A stretch of DNA of 64,000 bases from Nitrosomonas stercoris (GTDB lineage: Bacteria > Pseudomonadota > Gammaproteobacteria > Burkholderiales > Nitrosomonadaceae), in NCBI GenBank assembly GCA_006742785.1, contig AP019755.1, forward strand, positions 2,170,001-2,234,000, written 5' to 3'. Below, piece by piece: positions 20,156 through 29,772 of the stretch (the stretch's first letter is position 1; each line of letters starts with the position of its first letter). Position numbers and translations under genes: made by a program. The notes beneath the pieces are model-generated. The model saw nothing but the letters and a program-made list of their open reading frames with translations. It did no database searches and was not told the origin of the DNA.

Positions 20156-20992
20156 ATGAAAAAATCAGTATTGATTACCGGCTGTTCCAGCGGGATTGGC
20201 TACAGTGTTGCTCATGGATTGCAAGCGCGTGGCTACCGAGTTTTTGCCACCGCACGTAAAGCAGAAGATGTAGCAACTTTGCAAGCAGAAGGGTTAGAGA
20301 GCTTGCAGCTTGACTTGAATGATTCAACCTCTATTAGTCAAGCAGTTGAAGAAGTGCTTACTCGTAACAATGGCCAACTGTATGCTTTGTTTAATAATGG
20401 CGGCTACGGTTTGCCTGGTGCCGTTGAAGATCTGAGTCGGGATGCGTTACGCGCCCAATTTGAAACCAATTTCTTTAGCTGGGTAGAATTGACCAATTTA
20501 GTGCTACCAGCTATGCGCAAACAAGGTTACGGACGTATTATCCAGAACAGTTCCGTGCTTGGTTTTGCCGCTATGCCATTTCGTGGTGCATATAACGCTT
20601 CCAAATTTGCAATTGAAGGCTGGAGTGACACTTTGCGGTTAGAGCTAAGAGGAAGTGGTATTTTTGTCAGTTTAGTTGAGCCTGGTCCTATCTCTACCAA
20701 GTTTCGCTCCAATGCTATGAAAGCATTCGAACAATACATAGATGTCGAAAAAAGCATTCATCGCGAAAGATATCTAGCCATTCTTAACCGGCTTAACAAA
20801 CAAGGACCAGCGGTTCCTTTTACATTACCTCCTGGTGCGGTACTTAAAAAGGTAATTCGCGCACTTGAGGCTAAAACACCTCAGGCGCGCCATTACGTTA
20901 CTATCCCTACCCATTTGTTTGGTCTGCTTAAACGTATTCTACCGACGTCTATGTTAGATGATTTACTGGCTAAGGCTGGGAGTGATCATTGA
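20156..20992 (+). CDS. Short-chain dehydrogenase/reductase
   Basis: A classical SDR: cofactor loop TGCSSGIG at residues 8-15, FNNGGYG in place of NNAG, a catalytic Ser in QNSSVLG, and YNASKFA with the catalytic Tyr/Lys. The C-terminal part resembles E. coli YbbO and related NADPH-dependent aldehyde reductases. Substrate is not predictable. The length of 278 aa is normal. A spacer of 142 bases separates it from the preceding gene and it is convergent with nfu, so it is probably monocistronic. Confidence 0.88.
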   Translation: MKKSVLITGCSSGIGYSVAHGLQARGYRVFATARKAEDVATLQAEGLESLQLDLNDSTSISQAVEEVLTRNNGQLYALFNNGGYGLPGAVEDLSRDALRAQFETNFFSWVELTNLVLPAMRKQGYGRIIQNSSVLGFAAMPFRGAYNASKFAIEGWSDTLRLELRGSGIFVSLVEPGPISTKFRSNAMKAFEQYIDVEKSIHRERYLAILNRLNKQGPAVPFTLPPGAVLKKVIRALEAKTPQARHYVTIPTHLFGLLKRILPTSMLDDLLAKAGSDH

Positions 20993-21077
20993 TAGGTAAA
21001 CAAGTTTTAAAAACAACTGCTAAAAATATAAGTGCATAGTAGTAAAAACGGAACGCTTACTCACTAATTTACCAACA

Positions 21078-21638
21078 TCAGCCTGATACCACTCGAATAT
21101 CAGGCTCTATTGTTCTCAATAGTTGCTCAATTCCACGCAAAGTGCCAGAAATTGAGCTTGGACAAGTTCCACACGCTCCTTGATAGTGAATACGCAATAC
21201 ATCCCCTTCCAAGGCAAGTATATGCAAATCTCCACCATCACTTTGCAAATAAGGCCGTACTTCTTCTTCTAGTAAGATATTGATCCGCTCCAAGCGAAGC
21301 TGATCTTCTTCACTCAGATGTGCCAATAATTCATTGGCTTCCGCGACTATTTCAGCAGATTGCTCAGTCGCAGCAGGCGCAGCACGAATTGGATCAGCGA
21401 CGGCTCGAGCCAAATCCTGCCAATCCGCGCTACCATCTTGGGTAATCGTAATCCAGCGATCCACGTAAAAAACATTAATCACGTGATCAATATCAAATAG
21501 CGCCGACGCGAGCGGATCTTCCGCCGCTTGTTCAGCATTGTGATAAGACTTCGTAACTCCCCAAGTTAATGGCTCTTTTAAAATAAATTTTAACGCGTTG
21601 GGATTAGGAGTTCCTTCAATTTCTGCAATCTTTGGCAT
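21078..21638 (-). CDS. Nfu-type iron-sulfur carrier
   Basis: An iron-sulfur scaffold or carrier with two domains: an N-terminal Nfu_N domain beginning IEGTPNPNALKFIL, and a C-terminal NifU-like domain with VRPYLQSDGGD and the cluster-binding CxxC in GACGTCPSS. This is the NFU1-like arrangement rather than the A-type-plus-NifU fusion of E. coli NfuA. It is the last gene of the SUF operon, eight bases after sufU, and is expected to pass clusters from SufBCD to target enzymes. Confidence 0.92.
   Translation of the reverse strand: MPKIAEIEGTPNPNALKFILKEPLTWGVTKSYHNAEQAAEDPLASALFDIDHVINVFYVDRWITITQDGSADWQDLARAVADPIRAAPAATEQSAEIVAEANELLAHLSEEDQLRLERINILLEEEVRPYLQSDGGDLHILALEGDVLRIHYQGACGTCPSSISGTLRGIEQLLRTIEPDIRVVSG
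21080..21106. terminator. Hairpin at the 3' end of nfu
   Basis: AGCCTGATA (21080-21088) and TATCAGGCT (21098-21106) form a perfect nine-base stem with a nine-base loop. It covers the last codons of nfu, facing the convergent SDR gene. No T-run follows on either strand, so a terminator role is only possible. Confidence 0.35.
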
Positions 21639-21646
21639 GGCTAGTA

Positions 21647-22129
21647 TTAATGGTTGTTCACCACCAATTCGTTATTGAGATGATCATCATTTTCGGTTGT
21701 TGCGCCTTCGGTTGAATTGAGTGCTGCATGCAAAGTATGCCATGGCAAAATGGCGCACTTTACTCTGGTCGGCAAATCTCGTATACCAGCTAATACCCTG
21801 AGCCGATTCAAATGATCAAAATTTTTCTCTTCTTTACTAATCAGCATCTCTCGAAATTCTTGAATCATAGCTTCTGCTTCTTGCTGTGTTTTTCCTTTGA
21901 CTACACCGGTCATCATGGAAGAAGAAGCTTTACAAATGGCGCAAGATTCGCCTCGAAAAGCAATTTTTTCAATATGCCCATCCTGCATATCAATATCTAA
22001 ATCAATACGGTCACCACATAATGGATTATGTCCAGTGGCATGATGGGTCGGGTGCTCTAGCGTCCCATAATTGCGTGGCTTACGATTATGATCAAGAATG
22101 ACTTCTTGGTAGATTGATTTTTGACTCAT
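21647..22129 (-). CDS. sufU: SufU sulfur-relay protein
   Basis: The IscU-like partner of SufS that accepts persulfide sulfur. Zinc/active-site ligands are visible: Cys and Asp in NPLCGD, Cys in ESCAICKAS and Cys in RVKCAILPW. The SufU-specific insertion before the last Cys is present and the IscU LPPVK motif is absent, which separates it from IscU. SufU is best known from Firmicutes, where it replaces SufE; no sufE is visible here. It overlaps sufS by one base and precedes nfu. Confidence 0.9.
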   Translation of the reverse strand: MSQKSIYQEVILDHNRKPRNYGTLEHPTHHATGHNPLCGDRIDLDIDMQDGHIEKIAFRGESCAICKASSSMMTGVVKGKTQQEAEAMIQEFREMLISKEEKNFDHLNRLRVLAGIRDLPTRVKCAILPWHTLHAALNSTEGATTENDDHLNNELVVNNH

Positions 22130-23394
22130 TATACGAAGACCTTTTGTACGGATCGAATACCTGCTACCAGGGTATCGATCTCTTTTTTAGTATTATAAAA
22201 AGAAAATGAGGCGCGTGATGTGGCCGCCACATTAAAGTGCTGCATAATTGGCTGTGCACAATGATGGCCTGTACGCACAGCCACACCATCCTGGTTTAAC
22301 AAGGTACCGACATCATGCGGATGAACACCATCGATAACAAACGATATCACGGCAACCTTACTAGCACTATTCCCTATAATTTTAACGCCAGGAATCATTT
22401 TGATCTGTTCCGTTGCATAGATAAGTAATTCATGTTCATAGGCAGCAATCACATCCAGATCAATTTGTTCCAGATAATCAATGGCTGCACCAAACCCTAT
22501 TGCTGCCGCAATAGGTGGAGTACCGGCTTCAAACTTATAGGGGAGCTCATTGTAAGTTGTCTTTTCAAAGGAAACTGAAGCGATCATATCGCCTCCTCCT
22601 TTGTACGGTTGCATCGCTTCCAGTAAATGTGCCTTCCCATACAAGATACCTACTCCAGTTGGGCCACACATTTTATGTGCTGAGAAAACATAAAAATCAC
22701 AATCCAGTTCTTGCACGTCTACTTTTAAATGAGGAGCAGCTTGCGCACCATCAACCAACACCGGTACATCATGTTGGTGGGCAATGGCAATCATACGTTT
22801 GATCGGATTAATCGTTCCCATTGCATTAGAAACATGGGACAGCGCAACGAAGCGAGTGTTCTCATTAAAGAGTTTTTCATATTCCTCAACTAGAATTTCA
22901 CCTTGATCATTGATCGGCGCAACTCTGATACGAATATTTTTCTCTTCAGCCAACATCTGCCACGGCACAATATTGGAATGATGTTCCAACTCGGACAGAA
23001 TAATTTCATCACCACTTTGAATAAATTTGCGTCCATAGCCATGCATGACCAAATTAATGCTGTCAGTCGTGCCACTGGTGAAGATCACCTCTCTATCCTC
23101 ACGTGCGCCAATAAAATGCTGTAGCTTACGACGTGCTTCCTCGTATTCCTGTGTAGCGATATCAGATAAATGATGTACCGCACGATGAATATTGGCATGC
23201 TGCGTTTTTTGATAACGAACTAAGCGATCAATAACCGCTTGTGGCATTTGGCTAGAGGCAGCATTATCAAGATAAACCAGTGGCTTATCTCCCACTTTAG
23301 TTGCCAAGATTGGGAAATCTGCTCGTATTCTTTCTACATCAATCGCTGTTTCTTGTTCCGCTACAGACGCCACTAACGGATCGACAATTTTCAT
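22129..23394 (-). CDS. sufS: Cysteine desulfurase SufS
   Basis: A PLP-dependent group II cysteine desulfurase that supplies sulfur for iron-sulfur clusters. Motifs: YLDNAASSQMP near the N-terminus, ATSGTTD-like FTSGTTDSINL, SELEHHSNIVPW, the PLP lysine in FSAHKMCGPTG, and the persulfide Cys in TGHHCAQP. The length of 421 aa is typical. It lies between sufD (three-base gap) and sufU (one-base overlap), so translation is tightly coupled. Confidence 0.97.
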   Translation of the reverse strand: MKIVDPLVASVAEQETAIDVERIRADFPILATKVGDKPLVYLDNAASSQMPQAVIDRLVRYQKTQHANIHRAVHHLSDIATQEYEEARRKLQHFIGAREDREVIFTSGTTDSINLVMHGYGRKFIQSGDEIILSELEHHSNIVPWQMLAEEKNIRIRVAPINDQGEILVEEYEKLFNENTRFVALSHVSNAMGTINPIKRMIAIAHQHDVPVLVDGAQAAPHLKVDVQELDCDFYVFSAHKMCGPTGVGILYGKAHLLEAMQPYKGGGDMIASVSFEKTTYNELPYKFEAGTPPIAAAIGFGAAIDYLEQIDLDVIAAYEHELLIYATEQIKMIPGVKIIGNSASKVAVISFVIDGVHPHDVGTLLNQDGVAVRTGHHCAQPIMQHFNVAATSRASFSFYNTKKEIDTLVAGIRSVQKVFV

Positions 23395-23397
23395 AAT

Positions 23398-24708
23398 TTA
23401 ACCCACTCGTGTTTTGGTAAGGATATATTCCTCTAGTCGTTTTTTGAGAGAAGGCACGTTAATGCGATCAATAATTTCGCCTCCAAACGCATACGTTAGC
23501 AAATTACGCGCTTCCGCTTCAGCAAATCCTCTACTTTGCAGATAAAATAGAGAGTCTTTATCCAGTTGTCCTACTGTTGCGCCATGCGCACACTTGACAT
23601 CATCCGCAAATATTTCAAGTTGAGGTTTAGTATCCATGCGCGCTTTTTCTGATAACAACAAGTTGTGATTCAGTTGTCTGGCATCCGTTTGTTGGGCATG
23701 TAAACGCACCATAATATCGCCACTAAAAACACCACGTGCACTGTCATCCACAATACATTTATGCAGTTGTCTGCTACGACCATGTGGTTTGGTATGATCA
23801 ATAAAAGTATGGGTATCAGCAAGCTGCTTATCTGCGAGCAATGCCAGCCCATCTATTTCACACTCTGCACCTTCAGCCAAGATAAGTTTCTGATCAAAAC
23901 GAGAAATATATGCACCAAATGCAAGGCTCACTACCGCGTAATGCGCAGCTTTCTCAATAAAAACGGTGTTGTTTGCAATATGAAAAGCCTGTGAATTCTC
24001 ACGCTGCAAACGAATGTGATTCACATGCGCAGAATTCTCCGTATATATTTCCGTTACTGTATTTGTTAAAGTGGCTCCCTGCTGCAAGGAAATGTATTCC
24101 TCAATGATGGTTGCTTTTGATCCAGTCTTGGCAACAAACAAGCAACGTGGATAGGTCGCCACTTCTTTGCCAGATGTCACATATAAAATATGAATAGGCA
24201 AGGTAACAGAAGCATTTTCCGAAATGACAATACATACCCCGTCATGCATGAGCGCAGTATTTAATGCTACAAACACATCATTTTGAAAAGAAGCTAACTG
24301 TCCCAAATGTTGTTCTGTTTGGGGAATACATGCTGCTGTTAAATCTGACAGATTACAAACAGCAATCGCATCATCTGTTATCTGACTCGACAACTCAGGG
24401 GTATATTGACCATCGACAAATACCAACCTATGTGCAGGGTCGTCCAGAAAGGTATTGTTCTGATAATCAAAATCTGGCAATGCAGCAATCGATGCTCTTT
24501 GGAATAAGGTATCTCTAAGCGCAGAAATATCAGTAAAACGCCACGTTTCATCGCGAGAGGTAGGCAGTCTGAGAGATTTAACTTGACTCAATGCATCTTT
24601 GCGGAGTTGATCGATGTAATGGGTGGACACAAAAGGCAGTGTTTTCTCTTGCCAGGGCTCGATCAATTTATCCAGATAATCATCCCAGATAGCCGCATTC
24701 ATTGTCAT
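23398..24708 (-). CDS. sufD: SUF scaffold subunit SufD
   Basis: A component of the SufBC2D iron-sulfur assembly scaffold. I place the start at 24708 because its ATG overlaps the sufC stop as ATGA; the longer frame would begin inside sufC and lacks support. The sequence has the SufBD beta-helix core, ending in the conserved C-terminal block [19 protein letters not shown], which contains the conserved His (CAHGATVG). The 436-aa length is in range. SufD is more divergent than SufB, as usual. Confidence 0.95.
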   Translation of the reverse strand: MTMNAAIWDDYLDKLIEPWQEKTLPFVSTHYIDQLRKDALSQVKSLRLPTSRDETWRFTDISALRDTLFQRASIAALPDFDYQNNTFLDDPAHRLVFVDGQYTPELSSQITDDAIAVCNLSDLTAACIPQTEQHLGQLASFQNDVFVALNTALMHDGVCIVISENASVTLPIHILYVTSGKEVATYPRCLFVAKTGSKATIIEEYISLQQGATLTNTVTEIYTENSAHVNHIRLQRENSQAFHIANNTVFIEKAAHYAVVSLAFGAYISRFDQKLILAEGAECEIDGLALLADKQLADTHTFIDHTKPHGRSRQLHKCIVDDSARGVFSGDIMVRLHAQQTDARQLNHNLLLSEKARMDTKPQLEIFADDVKCAHGATVGQLDKDSLFYLQSRGFAEAEARNLLTYAFGGEIIDRINVPSLKKRLEEYILTKTRVG

Positions 24709-25496
24709 GATTGCGCCCCAGCAGTTTGCTCTGCGGAATGCAGCCAATCATAACCATGTGTTTCCAAAGCTTTGGCAAGTTCTTTGCCACTGGTTTTGAT
24801 AATCCGACCAGCTTCCATTACATGCACAAAATCAGGTACGATATAATCCAATAAGCGCTGATAGTGCGTAATTAAAACAAGCGCATTGTCTTTATTGGCC
24901 AATTGGTTCACACCACTGGCCACAACTCTAAGTGCATCAATATCCAGACCTGAATCTGTTTCGTCGAGCAAGGCAAGGCGAGGTTCCAACAATGCCATTT
25001 GTAAGATTTCGTTACGCTTCTTTTCCCCCCCTGAAAATCCTTCATTAACGCTGCGATCCAGAAAATCCGGGTTCATCTTGAGCGACTTCATTTTTTCTCG
25101 CACAAAATCGTCAAACTCAAGCGGATCTAATTCTTCCTCACCGCGTTGTTCCTGAACAGTGTTATAGGCTAAGCGCAAGAATTGGTTATTGGCTACGCCA
25201 GGTATCTCTACCGGATATTGAAAAGCAAGAAATACACCAGCGCGTGCACGTTCTTCTGGTGCTAACGCTAACAGATCTTGATTCTCAAATAACACTTCCC
25301 CCCGAGTAACTTCGTAACTTGGATGGCCTGCCAACACTTTAGAGAAAGTGCTTTTTCCAGAACCGTTCAATCCCATGATGGCATGAATTTCACCACTTTT
25401 AACCGTGATATTCACACCCTTGAGGATTTCAGAGCCATTGACTGTCGCGTGTAAATCACGCACTTCCAATATGACTTTACTATTAGCATCTATCAT
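24705..25496 (-). CDS. sufC: SUF ATPase SufC
   Basis: The ABC-type ATPase that drives the SufBCD scaffold in the cytosol. Walker A is GLNGSGKST, the signature is [13 protein letters not shown], and Walker B is [11 protein letters not shown], with a Gln-less D-x-S-G-L-D typical of SufC. The length of 263 aa is normal. It overlaps sufB at its start by four bases (ATGA) and sufD at its end by four bases, so the three scaffold subunits are translationally coupled. Confidence 0.97.
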   Translation of the reverse strand: MIDANSKVILEVRDLHATVNGSEILKGVNITVKSGEIHAIMGLNGSGKSTFSKVLAGHPSYEVTRGEVLFENQDLLALAPEERARAGVFLAFQYPVEIPGVANNQFLRLAYNTVQEQRGEEELDPLEFDDFVREKMKSLKMNPDFLDRSVNEGFSGGEKKRNEILQMALLEPRLALLDETDSGLDIDALRVVASGVNQLANKDNALVLITHYQRLLDYIVPDFVHVMEAGRIIKTSGKELAKALETHGYDWLHSAEQTAGAQS

Positions 25497-26929
25497 CCAA
25501 CACTCCCTTCCAGCTTGAAGCTGAGTAATTTTGTGGCTTCTACAGCAAACTCCAATGGCAGCTGCTGGAAAACCTCTTTACAGAAACCATTGATAATCAT
25601 GGAAACAGCTTCTTCTGCATCGATGCCGCGCTGCGCAAAATAAAATAGCTGATCTTCTCCGATTTTGGAAGTTGACGCTTCATGCTCAATTTGTGCACTA
25701 TTATTTTGCACTTGAATATAAGGGAAAGTATGAGCGCCACACTGATCCCCGATCAACATGGAATCGCACTGGGAATAATTACGCGCATTCCGCGCTGTAG
25801 GCGCAATTCTTACCAATCCACGATAACTATTATTGGATAATCCTGCAGAAATTCCCTTGCTGACGATAGTGCTGCGTGTATTAGCACCAATATGAATCAT
25901 CTTGGTACCAGTATCTGCCTGCTGATGATGATTGGTTACCGCCACAGAATAAAATTCCCCAATCGAATTTTCTCCGCGCAAGATACAGGAAGGATATTTC
26001 CAGGTAATAGCTGAACCTGTTTCTACTTGTGTCCAAGAAATGCGTGAATTTTTGCCTTTGGCTAATCCGCGCTTGGTCACAAAATTATAGATGCCTCCCA
26101 CGCCATTTTCATCACCCGCATACCAATTTTGCACTGTTGAGTATTTGATATCCGCATCATCTAATGCAACCAACTCAACAACTGCTGCATGCAGTTGATT
26201 AGTATCAAACTGAGGTGCTGTGCAACCTTCCAGATAAGAAACTGAAGCTCCTTCTTCTGCAATAATTAACGTGCGCTCAAATTGGCCAGTTTCTTCTGTG
26301 TTGATACGGAAATAAGTGGATAAATCCATCGGGCATTTGACCCCTTTCGGGATAAAACAGAAAGAACCATCCGTAAACACAGCAGAATTTAATGCCGCAT
26401 AAAAATTATCTCCAGAAGGAACTACCGTACCTAAATACTGCTTAACTAATTCAGGATGGTTTTGAACTGCTTCCGAAATCGAGCAGAAAATAATGCCAAC
26501 TTCTGCCAGTTTTTCCTTATAGGTCGTGGTTACCGATACGCTATCGAACACAACATCCACAGCAACGCCAGCTAATGCAGCTCGTTCATGCATTGGAATG
26601 CCTAGTTTTTCGAATGTTCGTAATAATTCAGGATCCACTTCATCCATACTAGCAAGTTTTTTCTTCGGCTTAGGCGCTGAATAATAGCTAATATCCTGAA
26701 AATCAATTTTGGGATACTTGACATTGGGCCAAGTGGGTTCAACCATCTTGAGCCATCTTTGATAGGCATCCAATCTAAACGCAAGCAACCATTCCGGCTC
26801 ATTTTTCTTCGCTGAAATCAGTCGGATAGTATCCTCGCCCAACCCTTTGGGCGCTATCTCAGATTCTATATCTGTAACGAAACCGTGCTTATATGGCTGA
26901 TTCACTAATTTTTTTAATACAGCACTCAT
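25493..26929 (-). CDS. sufB: SUF scaffold subunit SufB
   Basis: The core subunit on which new iron-sulfur clusters are built with SufC and SufD. The conserved blocks are present: [62 protein letters not shown], and the C-terminal [21 protein letters not shown] with QCDSML. The length of 478 aa is typical. It is the first large gene after the A-type carrier, 30 bases downstream. Confidence 0.97.
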   Translation of the reverse strand: MSAVLKKLVNQPYKHGFVTDIESEIAPKGLGEDTIRLISAKKNEPEWLLAFRLDAYQRWLKMVEPTWPNVKYPKIDFQDISYYSAPKPKKKLASMDEVDPELLRTFEKLGIPMHERAALAGVAVDVVFDSVSVTTTYKEKLAEVGIIFCSISEAVQNHPELVKQYLGTVVPSGDNFYAALNSAVFTDGSFCFIPKGVKCPMDLSTYFRINTEETGQFERTLIIAEEGASVSYLEGCTAPQFDTNQLHAAVVELVALDDADIKYSTVQNWYAGDENGVGGIYNFVTKRGLAKGKNSRISWTQVETGSAITWKYPSCILRGENSIGEFYSVAVTNHHQQADTGTKMIHIGANTRSTIVSKGISAGLSNNSYRGLVRIAPTARNARNYSQCDSMLIGDQCGAHTFPYIQVQNNSAQIEHEASTSKIGEDQLFYFAQRGIDAEEAVSMIINGFCKEVFQQLPLEFAVEATKLLSFKLEGSVG

Positions 26930-26959
26930 TTTTATAATTCCTTATCTGATCCTGAATTT

Positions 26960-27289
26960 CTAGGCTTTAAGGCTAAAACTTTCCCCACAACCACAAGTAT
27001 TATCTATATTAGGATTATTAAACTTGAAGAAACTGTTTAATCCTTCTTGCACAAAATCAACCTCAGAGCCATCTATGAAAGATAATTGATCACGCTTAAC
27101 AACGATTTTGGCGTTGTTTGATTCAAACAACTGATCATCTTCTAACACGTCATCAGCATAATCAAAACTGTATGCAAATCCCGAGCAGCCAGATTTCTTA
27201 ACGCCTAATCGTAAAGCAACACCTTTACCACGCTTGTTTAACTGCTGCTGAACCTGTTTGGCTGCACGCTCAGTTAATGTAATTGCCAT
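26960..27289 (-). CDS. A-type iron-sulfur carrier (SufA/IscA/ErpA family)
   Basis: A small carrier that delivers iron or iron-sulfur clusters to apoproteins. The three ligand cysteines are present: Cys35 in KKSGCSGFAY and the C-terminal pair Cys99/Cys101 in NTCGCGESF. The 109-aa length is typical. It sits between iscR and sufB in the operon, which favours SufA as the name, but SufA, IscA and ErpA are hard to separate by sequence. Confidence 0.92.
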   Translation of the reverse strand: MAITLTERAAKQVQQQLNKRGKGVALRLGVKKSGCSGFAYSFDYADDVLEDDQLFESNNAKIVVKRDQLSFIDGSEVDFVQEGLNSFFKFNNPNIDNTCGCGESFSLKA

Positions 27290-27319
27290 AATTTACTTTA
27301 CTCACTTCAAACAAAATGA

Positions 27320-27787
27320 TTAAAAAGCAGCTTCCCGCATATCGTATAGCTTAACTACCGCTTGCTCACGCTGCAATTCACGCTGATTCTGTTCTTCCAC
27401 CAAAGTTTCCAAGGTAATATTTCCCAGGTAATCGAATATAATTTCGTTCAGGTTCGTCCATAAATCATGTGTCATACACTTGCTATCCCCTAAACAATTT
27501 TCCTTGCCACCACACTGGGTGCTATCAATAGGCTCATCTACAGCCAAAATAATGTCAGCTATTGATACCTCACCTAATTCCTTGGCCAAACGGTACCCAC
27601 CACCAGGACCGCGCACACTGTTTACCAACTTGCGCTGTCTTAATTTGGAAAACAGCTGTTCCAAATAAGAAAGCGAAATTTTTTGTCGTTCGCTAATATC
27701 AGCTAATGGAACTGGACCGCTACCATGTCGCAGTGCAATATCCAGCAGTGCTGTCACTGCGAACCTTCCTTTTGTTGTCAACCTCAT
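27320..27787 (-). CDS. iscR: Rrf2 regulator IscR
   Basis: The iron-sulfur-responsive regulator of the operon. I start at ATG 27787 (155 aa) because the family begins [13 protein letters not shown]. With that start the cluster ligands fall at Cys92, Cys98, Cys104 and His107, the same numbers as E. coli IscR. The winged-helix DNA-binding domain has [13 protein letters not shown] and [11 protein letters not shown]. As the first gene of the SUF operon, downstream of a type-1 IscR site, it very probably represses its own operon when loaded with a [2Fe-2S] cluster. Confidence 0.95.
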   Translation of the reverse strand: MRLTTKGRFAVTALLDIALRHGSGPVPLADISERQKISLSYLEQLFSKLRQRKLVNSVRGPGGGYRLAKELGEVSIADIILAVDEPIDSTQCGGKENCLGDSKCMTHDLWTNLNEIIFDYLGNITLETLVEEQNQRELQREQAVVKLYDMREAAF

Positions 27788-27862
27788 CTCAACCCTCAAC
27801 CGTATAATTTCAAAGCAAACCAGAGCTACTGATCACGTATTTTTGCTTAAAAACGACGGTAA

Positions 27863-27891
27863 ACTATATAATAGTTGACCATATTAGTCAA
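27863..27891 (-). promoter_or_regulatory. Sigma-70 promoter of the SUF operon
   Basis: On the minus strand TTGACT (complement of 27886-27891) and TATAGT (complement of 27863-27868) are separated by exactly 17 bases, a good sigma-70 match. Transcription would start near 27856, about 70 bases before the iscR ATG. The -35 hexamer lies inside the IscR site. Confidence 0.75.
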
Positions 27892-27895
27892 CTAT
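27871..27895. promoter_or_regulatory. Type-1 IscR binding site
   Basis: Arms ATAGTTGAC and GTCAACTAT (nine bases, perfect inverted repeat) flank a seven-base centre. Read on the minus strand, the 25 bases match the E. coli type-1 consensus ATASYYGACTRWWWYAGTCRRSTAT at all but one position (G for the central A). It overlaps the -35 and spacer of the SUF promoter, the expected place for repression. Confidence 0.8.
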
Positions 27896-27917
27896 ACACA
27901 CAATTAACAATTTACTA

Positions 27918-27946
27918 TTGCACAACGCAGATAAAGGCTTTATATT
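27918..27946 (+). promoter_or_regulatory. Candidate leuA promoter
   Basis: TTGCAC (27918-27923) and TATATT (27941-27946) are 17 bases apart. A start about seven bases downstream would fall at the ATG of the leader reading frame, making that frame nearly leaderless. The hexamers are only fair, so this is a candidate. Confidence 0.4.
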
Positions 27947-27954
27947 CGCTATCT

Positions 27955-28050
27955 ATGACTCAACCCTCCAACATTATTATTTCTTTTGAGCTACCTCATC
28001 CGATGCTGCGGAGCATTCCGTTCATCTGGCTACTGCGCCTTGGGCGCTAA
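27955..28050 (+). CDS. Candidate leu leader peptide
   Basis: An open frame of 31 codons lies 95 bases before leuA. It has three consecutive Ile codons early and ends WLLRLGR before TAA, with five Leu, five Ile and few charged residues. That is the composition expected of a branched-chain amino-acid leader peptide whose translation tunes leuA. No SD is visible before the ATG at 27955; an internal ATG at 28003 would give a 15-residue version. Known leu leaders differ in sequence between groups, so this is inferred from position and composition only. Confidence 0.45.
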   Translation: MTQPSNIIISFELPHPMLRSIPFIWLLRLGR

Positions 28051-28144
28051 TTAATTCAACACACTCCTCTGAAGCACAAAAATGCTGTTACCAACCCGGT
28101 TCAGCAAGTTATCCTCCTTTTATCCCAAGTAACGGAGCACAATC
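28051..28144 (+). promoter_or_regulatory. leuA leader RNA region
   Basis: Between the leader frame and leuA are short pairing elements. GCTG (28084-28087) can pair with CAGC (28102-28105), around AACC/GGTT. CTCC (28114-28117) can pair with GGAG (28134-28137), which is the leuA ribosome-binding site. No standard U-tract terminator is seen. The arrangement fits translational or weak transcriptional attenuation but is not proven. Confidence 0.35.
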
Positions 28145-29677
28145 ATGAAAGAACATTTGGTTATCTTTGATACCACCTTGCGCGATGGTGAACAAAGCCC
28201 AGGGGCTTCCATGACCATGGAAGAAAAAGTACGCATAGCCAGGCAATTGGAACGCATGGGGGTCGATGTGATTGAAGCCGGCTTTCCTGCCGCATCAAAA
28301 GGTGATTTTGAGGCAGTTAAAGCTGTCGCTGAAGCCGTCAATAACAGTACGGTATGTGGTCTCTCGCGAGCAATAGAAGCAGATATTCACCGAGCTGGAG
28401 AAGCGTTACGAGGCAATCAAAACATACGCATCCATACTTTTATTGCCACCTCCCCCATCCACATGAAAAACAAGCTGCGCATGGCACCCGAGCAAGTGGT
28501 AGAGCAGGCAATAAAAGCGGTGAAATGGGCTAGCCAATACACAGACAATATTGAATTTTCCCCAGAGGATGCCGGACGTTCTGAAATTGACTTTCTTTGT
28601 CGGATTCTGGAAGCAGTGATTCATGCCGGCGCAAAAACAGTTAATATCCCGGATACAGTAGGCTACACCATGCCAGAACAGTTTGGTCACTTGATCCGCA
28701 CATTGCGCGAACGCATCCCAAACTCCGATCAAGCTATTTTTTCCGTGCATTGCCATAATGATCTTGGTTTAGCAGTCGCCAATTCACTCTCTGCAGTCAT
28801 AAATGGTGCGCGCCAGATTGAATGCACGATCAACGGTTTAGGAGAACGAGCAGGCAACGCGGCACTTGAAGAAATTGTTATGGCTGTGCGCACACGACAA
28901 GATTATTTCCCATGTGATACGCGTATTGACGCCACGCAAATCGTAGCTGCCAGCAAACTGGTATCAGGCATTACTGGTTTCCCAGTACAACCAAACAAAG
29001 CCATTGTTGGTGCCAATGCATTTGCACATGAATCTGGCATTCATCAAGATGGGGTACTCAAGCATCGTGAAACGTATGAAATTATGCGTGCGGAAGATGT
29101 CGGCTGGGGTGCAAACAAATTATTGCTTGGCAAACACTCTGGTCGCAACGCATTTCGTAGTCGCTTACATGAGCTTGGCATTGAATTGGAATCGGAAGAG
29201 AAACTGAACACTATTTTTATACGTTTCAAGGATCTTGCCGATAAAAAACACGAAATTTTTGATGAAGATCTGCATGCGCTTGTCTCAGATGAAGCACAAA
29301 TAACCGAAGAACATCACCGCTTACTCTCTTTGACTGTACACTGTGACACAGGACAAGCACCATCTGCACAGATTTCCATTATGACAGATGGAAAAGAACA
29401 GCAAGCCCAATCCACTGGAAGTGGTCCGGTTGACGCTACCTTCCGTGCCATCGAAACAATATTAGATACCAGAGCAGAGTTGCAATTGTTTTCGGTCAAT
29501 AATATTACCAGTGGAACAGATGCCTTAGGCGAGGTAACGGTTCGCTTGCAGAAAGCTGGGCGCATCGTCAACGGGCAAGGAGCAGACACCGACATTATCA
29601 CTGCTGCCGGCAAAGCTTATTTAAATGCTTGCAACAAACTATATGCCAGTCTGGAGCGTACGCATCCACAAGTCTAA
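28145..29677 (+). CDS. leuA: 2-isopropylmalate synthase LeuA
   Basis: Catalyses the first committed step of leucine synthesis, condensing acetyl-CoA with 2-oxoisovalerate. The TIM-barrel motifs are clear: [15 protein letters not shown] near residue 9, [27 protein letters not shown] (metal His pair) and [15 protein letters not shown]-terminal LeuA regulatory domain (residues about 390-510) should bind leucine for feedback inhibition. The length of 510 aa is typical. GGAG lies eight bases before the ATG. The gene is divergent from the SUF operon and preceded by a candidate leader peptide. Confidence 0.97.
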   Translation: MKEHLVIFDTTLRDGEQSPGASMTMEEKVRIARQLERMGVDVIEAGFPAASKGDFEAVKAVAEAVNNSTVCGLSRAIEADIHRAGEALRGNQNIRIHTFIATSPIHMKNKLRMAPEQVVEQAIKAVKWASQYTDNIEFSPEDAGRSEIDFLCRILEAVIHAGAKTVNIPDTVGYTMPEQFGHLIRTLRERIPNSDQAIFSVHCHNDLGLAVANSLSAVINGARQIECTINGLGERAGNAALEEIVMAVRTRQDYFPCDTRIDATQIVAASKLVSGITGFPVQPNKAIVGANAFAHESGIHQDGVLKHRETYEIMRAEDVGWGANKLLLGKHSGRNAFRSRLHELGIELESEEKLNTIFIRFKDLADKKHEIFDEDLHALVSDEAQITEEHHRLLSLTVHCDTGQAPSAQISIMTDGKEQQAQSTGSGPVDATFRAIETILDTRAELQLFSVNNITSGTDALGEVTVRLQKAGRIVNGQGADTDIITAAGKAYLNACNKLYASLERTHPQV

Positions 29678-29725
29678 CTTGCTATCATCAATAATGCTTT
29701 ACTGATTGAGCAAACGCTCTCTATC

Positions 29726-29764
29726 TATTTTTCGTTACAGTTATCACCGCTGTAACGAAAAATA
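29726..29764. terminator. Long perfect hairpin between leuA and tlpA
   Basis: TATTTTTCGTTACAG (29726-29740) and its exact reverse complement (29750-29764) form a 15-base stem with a nine-base loop. It ends eight bases before the first ATG of the thioredoxin gene. It may terminate leuA transcription, but no U-tract follows, and its position could equally affect translation of the downstream gene. Confidence 0.5.
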
Positions 29765-29772
29765 GTAACCGT

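Noticed and set aside
23398..24747. Longer sufD beginning 13 codons upstream
   Set aside because: It would start inside sufC; the ATGA overlap at 24705-24708 matches the sufB/sufC junction and gives the normal N-terminus.
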